Positions 58,173 to 64,000 of a stretch of 64,000 nt of DNA are shown here, piece by piece. Both the position numbers and the translations under genes were made by a program. The stretch comes from Congeria kusceri (taxonomy: Eukaryota; Mollusca; Bivalvia; Myida; Dreissenidae): assembly GCA_027627225.1 (NCBI GenBank), contig JAPFQT010000363.1:94351-158350 (forward strand). Direction: 5' to 3'. How positions within the stretch are numbered: position 1 is the first letter of the stretch; each line of letters starts with the position of its first letter. The notes beneath the pieces are model-generated. The model made no database searches and had not been told where the DNA came from. It was given only the letters and a program-made list of their open reading frames with translations.

Positions 58173-59891
58173 CGAGGGTTGTTCGGAAAGTTCGTAGACT
58201 GGTGTTGTAAATAATATGTACTATTCTTAAAACAAATTATATTGGTGCGCTTGCTTAAATATTACTAACAAAACTGTTCATTTTGATTAATGTTTTATGC
58301 TGGCATACTTCTTAACTCTATACGCAGTTTTCATGAAAACCTTGTGTTGTCCAATTTACAAAAAGTCACCGTACGAAATAAAAAATATTCACGTTATGCC
58401 TAAAAATCCGTACGATAACTATCTTAAGATCGTAATGTTTTTCGAGAAAGGTTAAATATTTTCTTGAAAGTTTAGAAAATTCCCAGAAAAAATAAAAGCT
58501 ATCTTGCCGGAGTATCTTTGTATGAAAATCTTATTTTTGCGATAAGTGATAATATGTTCCGAACACAATTCTGATTTTCTTATGCCGAAATGGTCACTTA
58601 TTTAGCTTCATTTCTTGATAACGAGTTATTTTTTTTACGAAAACATCAAACTCGAACGTTTTTCAAGTTTGTGCGAAAGTGCTTTTTTTTAATTTCGTGA
58701 AATGTTGTAAAACTTGTTTGAAAATTATCTGGTTATCATATGCAGAGATATCCCACAGTATAGTTTGACGCCAAATTGTTTTAAAACAACACTTGAAGTA
58801 TGGAACACTTCAAATTGTTCTTAATTGTTTTACTTGTAAGTCAATATTTAGGCACTTTCTTTTTCGTCAATTTCCCGTGAATCTGCATTTTTTTAACGCT
58901 ACATCATCATTAAAGCCTATTTCAAATCTGTGTAAAAATCTAAAAAATTAATGACCATAAATAAACAAACGATAACATTGATAAACGTGATTAGATGATA
59001 TTTCCCGGCGGGTGTTCACGGGTTGGTTTTTACCTGGCATTTTTCGTTTTCTTGAACTTAGCCACATTAAATAATACAAATTATAAGAAAGCGTTTTTAA
59101 GTATATTGTATTTCTATGAGATTATACGCCGAGATCTTATTCATTCCAAAAAAATACACCTTTGAGAAAATGCTGTTCCATTAGGACACTTCCCCAGCAG
59201 ATTGAAGCGATGATACATCGATGATTGTCGACTTCCTCGGTGTTCAACGGATTTAGAATAGTCGAGTCGCGACTGTGCCACTATAAACTTCACAGTGTTG
59301 CTGAGTTTACATTCCAACATGTATGGGAAGCGTTTACTCATTACAATCTTTCTAAACTAAAAAATACGAACAGATCAAAGATAAGGCATTAAGGTAGGGA
59401 ATGGTACTGGGAAATGACTGTCGACTTCCTCCGTGTTCAACGGATTTAAAATAGTCGAGTCGCGACTGTGCCACTATAAACTTCACAGTGTTGCTGAGTT
59501 TACATTCTAATATGTGTGGGCCACGTTATTACAATCTTCTAAACTCAAAAATACAAACAGATCAAAGATAAGGCATTAAGGCGGGGAATGGTAATGGGAA
59601 ATATGTTCGCAGTGGGTACTTCGGCATATAAAGTGTGTTTCAGCGTTTGGATAATATTTTGAGAAATAGCAATGTTATGTTCGTCCTAATCGGCGTCAAA
59701 CTGCTCCGTACTGCGTGTGTTGCGCTGATTTAGTTATGGTGTACCAATGTGTACCATTCATGTGTATTTTGAATATATTTTACAAACTTAACAATTATAC
59801 TTGATTAATTTTATTATGAAGTTCCTATATATTTTATTAAAGCAAAACAAATACCATTTGAGCAGTCTACGAATGTTCCCGAAAACCCTCG
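58173..59891. mobile_element. Mariner-type TIR element without intact transposase
   Basis: The left end 'cgagggttgttcggaaagtt' + 'cgtagactg' and the right end (reverse complement 'cgagggttttcgggaacatt' + 'cgtagactg') are ~29-bp imperfect TIRs of the GAGGG-type seen in Tc1/mariner elements. The right flank begins TA. The interior (~1.7 kb) has no mariner transposase that I can recognise and contains a 193-bp direct duplication, so it is probably a decayed or non-autonomous copy. Confidence 0.7.
59227..59604 (+). repeat. 193-bp tandem duplication
   Basis: 'gtcgacttcctcggtgttca' starts at 59227 and recurs (one change) at 59420. The copies stay similar through 'gataaggcattaagg', with a small deletion in the second. 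It is inside the mariner-type element. Confidence 0.9.
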
Positions 59892-61189
59892 TATGTGATT
59901 AAGTATCAGTTGGAGATTTCTCACGCTATCAAGTATTAGCATCTACATAATAGCTTCCTTATTAAGCAGAACACTCACATGTCTCAAGTACTGGTTGAAG
60001 TGTGCAGGCAAGGCTCTGTATTGAAGCACTTGTACTTCAAAACTTCCTACTTCAGGGCGAATGCTAAATGTCACGTGAATATTCAGAGCTGTGTGTGTGC
60101 CTTAGCAATCACATGCTGGTTAGTTACATTTATGGTGCAGCTGTTCGTGTTTTCAATGTTCGTCATTTTGCACATCAGAAACGAGACAATTTAGGTTTAT
60201 ATAGTATAGTATAACGCATTGCAGTCGTTCTTACTTAATTTTTAAGAAAATGGTTTTAAACATATTTATTTGTCGCTATATAACACTAAAACAATTCAAA
60301 GATTAAAATACTTCAAAACATCTTCCTTCAGAGATGATGCTATCAAATCAAAAATTAAACTGCAATCTGTATGCAATGTTTGGTAAAAAATAGTCTTTGA
60401 CAAAAAAAAGCAGTATATATGATGTGAAGCATAAGGTATTGTTAAGCTCATTACGACACATGCGACTGATTTTTTTAAAGGACTTTTATCACCATTGCCT
60501 ACATACTGAGTCTCGAATATATAGCTTTGAACAACCATTCATTTAAAGTGAGCAACACTCTATAAACAAGTGTGTATCAACACAGGTGAGCAAACATAAA
60601 AAAACTCTAACTGTTGGGTTTGCATCCCAAGTCAAACACAAAGGACATTTTTGAATGTTGCAGAAGCAATTGTGCATAGCTTGTTCTTTGTTCCAAAAGT
60701 GAACACACTAGAAACGCAATTTTACATGAATACTGACAAATTATTCAATTATTTACATGGCAAGAACAAAAAAAATATAAACGAACATAAATACATGTAC
60801 TTTAATTATTTATATTAAGCAGAAAGGGCGTGTTTGCAAAACCAACAAAAGTAGCACATTATGTCAACAGAAACAAGCAAAGGTAGATCTAAGCATAGAC
60901 ATGCACTTAATGCTTGCAGTAGTACGATGTGCACCAATCAATATATACTACTTAATTATGCACAGGCATTAACAATAAATGAGATCATATACATGAAGAC
61001 ATTGCACAATATTATCTTTGCAATCAATACCATAGCTCAAGAGATCAACATGTGTCGCATTGCTCAAACTGTGGCTTAAGGAAATCAAGAGCAGTCAGTC
61101 CTAACGGTGTGTGTGTTGTAATGAAAAAATAAATGGCTAAATATGATCTTTGAAAAAAAAAAAATAATGGAAAAAGTAGCACTCTGCGA
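59892..61189. other. Intergenic DNA without recognisable gene
   Basis: AT-rich sequence with short fortuitous ORFs (59979-60194, 60296-60538, 60861-61079). Nothing supported. Confidence 0.5.
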
Positions 61190-62240
61190 AGATGTAGATG
61201 CCTGTAAACACCAGGCTAAACTGCGCACGCTAGAATACCTGTATACATTGGACCCATTTAGACACGTGCAACAAGAGCGCACATTTTAACACAGGCCTAA
61301 ATATTGCACTTTAGAATTCCAGGCTAAATATCTCACATTAGAACACTGGGCTCTAAAGCGCACCTAGGAAGACCAGGCTATATACTACAAGGGCAAATTT
61401 AAAGACAAGGCTGAATATCGCACATTAAAACACCAGACAATGTGCACATTATAATTGCTGAATATAAAGCGAACATTAATCCAGCACGCTATATAGGACT
61501 ATATGTTGGGCACATCAAATAAAAACAGAACGCTATCAAGAACAAAACGCTGTATATGTGTACACATAAAATGACATATAGGGCACAGTATAATCGAATA
61601 CTAAATACGACACATTAGAATATAACGCTGTTATATAGGGCACTTTAGAATATTACGCTTTAATATAGATCAAATTAAAACATAACGCTATATAGGGCAC
61701 ATAAGAATAAAACGCTATCAAGGGCATATTAGCACAGAACACTTTATAGGGCACATTAAAATATTATATCTTTATACCATAAGCACTAACTTACTTTCAT
61801 ACAAATTAAACCTACATGTATTTTAAAATGTGCAGTAATTTGCTTTTACTATTCTTAAGATGATTTAAGAGTGAACTAAAAGATAACTACCATTATTTTC
61901 GTTCAGTTATCCCCGCATTTCTTACTTTCGTCCTGCGTTCTGAGCTGATGAGAACAGGGCGTGCTGGAGGACTTTGTTTCTACATCACATGAACGGTATC
62001 ACAGCTGGCTGTAGGCAACGAAGATAACGGTACAAGAGCTGATATAGGCACAAACAATTCACATTCAGTACACTGCACTATATTAAACTATTTCACAGAC
62101 ATTTTAACGAATATAACGCTACCAAAGTTAAAACCTGTATAATTCGTTTATGATTGTGAAGCAACGGGTTATAGAAGTATCGTGTACAAAACTGCCCGTC
62201 CTGCACATCCACGGATATCAAGGGCTTATACATTTTTATG
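61190..62240. repeat. Paralogous block, copy C with degenerate satellite
   Basis: 61190-61790 holds degenerate units ('aggctaaatatctcacatta', 'gaacactgggctctaaagcg') of the satellite found at 30650-31690. 61790-62220 then matches 31770-32180 ('ttcgtcctgcgttctgagct' + 'gatgagaac', 'aattcacattcagtacactg', 'accaaagttaaaacctg'). Confidence 0.75.
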
Positions 62241-63076
62241 GCACTAACAATGTCATGCACGTTATATTTAACATTAGAAGATTAATTTTGAGATAGCAAA
62301 CATAAAATAATGCATTATGAGCTAATAACATATAAACATTTTCAAAAAATAATTGAAATTTGAACCTACTTTGTTCAGTTTGGTGTTTACAATTTAAATA
62401 CTACGAAACTAGCACGCAGTTCCTCGTATTTTATGTAATATATCTTCCAGCTCGCGGTAGGTAACCTGTAAACAGTCGGATTTAATCTGCATCGCCACGA
62501 AATTCGACAGCAAATAGAGCTAGTATGTGTAAACAGTTTTACTTGGAGGGTCGGTGGTGTTGCAATAAACAGTATCCACCAAACCTAATGTTACTGACGC
62601 AGGTTATATAATAACGTAAACAATTACTATGACAGATGATAAATTAACTTTTTGTAACAGGGTATTCACTAATAAACTTATTGATATTTTACTTACCACT
62701 AATCCAATTACAGAGTGAAGAGTATCCGTGTGAGTTAATATTTGTGAACTGTTTTTACTAATGTCCGTCCCTTGATTTTATAGTGAGATGCGTTAATCAA
62801 TAAACAATAGGTGTAATCGATTTTTCAATCTTAGTGCATTCGCTATTTTGACTTTGCAGAAGTAAAGTCTCTGGCATTTACCATTTGAATATGAAGTAAC
62901 TTATTTTATATAAAAAATATTGGGGTTGGTCACTGGCCATGATTTGGATCATTTGGATCATTTGATCATTTGTATCATTTGGATCATTTGAATCATTTGT
63001 ATAATTGCAACTAAGCAACCAACGAATAAAAAGTAAAACTATACCCACGAGTGGTTTTATATCACACCCTGCTACA
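62241..63076 (+). mobile_element. Probable 5' LTR region of a second LTR retrotransposon
   Basis: The sequence ends '...cacaccctgctaca', followed by two bases and a primer-binding site, so an LTR should end at 63076. Its start is not visible. It includes short 'ttggatcat' repeats at 62943-62998. The limits are uncertain. Confidence 0.45.
62943..62998 (+). repeat. 9-10 bp 'ggatcattt' repeats
   Basis: Six units of 'tttggatcat' with small changes. Confidence 0.9.
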
Positions 63077-63078
63077 AA

Positions 63079-63092
63079 TGGCGCCCAACGTG
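63079..63092 (+). promoter_or_regulatory. Primer-binding site of a + strand LTR element
   Basis: TGGCGCCCAACGTG, identical to the site at 39907-39920 on the other strand. It is preceded by '...ctacaaa' (LTR end CA plus two bases). The element body would extend right, beyond the window. Confidence 0.75.
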
Positions 63093-64000
63093 ATTTTGGA
63101 CTGATGGTCAGGACCTAGAGAACCCAAGGAATACAACGGCGGATTCCCAACTGCCGACCCGAATGATTCAGTACTTTGGAACTCAGGCATTTGTACACCG
63201 AAGCTGCACAGAGTGTCAAGCTTTGGAACGAGATTTTAGCCCAGATCCATGCTTATTTGTCCTGAAAACCAGAGAACAGTAGTATTCCACCTTGTTGGCA
63301 GCTACCGAGCTGTATGCCAGACAGTATAATTTGACATTCTCCAACTGTGTGCAAAAACATCGACTTGCTGTAGACTTTGTCGAACTCTGCGTTGGAGCCC
63401 AGACCAGTGGTACGTTTGATCCCAGACCAGTGTACGTTTGAACCCAGACCATTGGTACGTTTAAACCCAGACCAGAAGTGCGTTCAAGTCCGGACGAGTT
63501 TTGCGTTCCAGCCCATAACAGAAGCGATTCCCTCAGTGACCTCCAGTGATTACATTAGACACTCTAGGATCGTATCACGCGTACATGTTAATCTATAGTG
63601 ACTGTAGACTCTCTATGGTGAACTGTACCAGTTAATGGACGGATTTTTGTTAAGTGTTTTAATTTTTAGTGTTTTAGTGTGTTTTAATGGATATTGGGAT
63701 AATTTGATCAGGAATTGCTGTAAGTACAATTTTGCCTTTTAATTCTACATTTTAGATTTAATGTTTTGTATCATTCTACTTTCGTTTTGAATAACTAATG
63801 ATTCGGATCTCGGACATGTTTGTTAAATTCCTTCATTTGAATTATTCTGTAATAATACATTTATTTTTTGTACAGTTCTGCAGTTTAAGTGCATTTTCTT
63901 TGGCTGTAGGCAATTTTTGTCTTAAGAATAAAGTAAAATTATTGGACATGTCCATTTTACGTTTGTTGGTACATGTGATTGTCTAAATTTATAAATCGTG
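63093..64000 (+). mobile_element. Leader of the second LTR retrotransposon
   Basis: No gag frame is visible before the window ends. 63375-63490 contains four or five degenerate ~25-bp repeats ('gtacgtttgaacccagacca'). Confidence 0.5.

Overview
This is an animal nuclear genomic window: AT-rich, with short phase-consistent exons separated by repeat-filled introns, tRNA-headed SINEs, MITEs, foldback elements and a Ty3-type LTR retrotransposon. The protein matches and the repeat types point to a bivalve mollusc. The foldback element (internal motif around 'ggattagcctgtgcagtc') looks to me like a family abundant in dreissenid mussels; that genus-level guess is from memory.

Layout. 1-16687 (+): the 3' part of a myosin V gene (distal coiled coil, linker, globular cargo-binding tail), nine certain exons plus one candidate 63-bp cassette exon; every junction keeps frame. 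Several exon edges abut tandem arrays that contain copies of that edge, the largest being about 100 copies of a 48-bp unit (5650-10490) carrying the last codons and 5' splice site of exon 5535-5681. 16688-27850: intergenic DNA with MITE, foldback and minisatellite repeats, including a second unrelated 48-bp array (23839-24655). 27853-30299 (-): a two-exon Mab-21-like / cGAS-like-receptor nucleotidyltransferase of 465 codons. 30650-32200: its upstream side, a 53-bp satellite plus unique sequence that recurs at 56.0-57.1 kb and 61.2-62.2 kb, which suggests an old duplicated cluster in which the other copies lost the gene.

32498-48819 (-): a decayed Ty3/gypsy element whose right-hand (5') LTR is interrupted by a 7.8-kb insertion (40695-48526) flanked by a 9-bp direct repeat. 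The insertion carries a broken, uncharacterised transposase-like gene with a Tudor-like tail, itself interrupted by a 1.2-kb TIR element (43446-44640). 48820-64000: no confident host gene; a hairpin, degenerate tandem repeats, a mariner-type TIR element (58173-59891), and the start of another LTR retrotransposon on the + strand with a primer-binding site at 63079-63092.

The observation most worth following up is the repeated association, within one gene, of minisatellites with exon edges, giving dozens of decoy splice sites around real exons.
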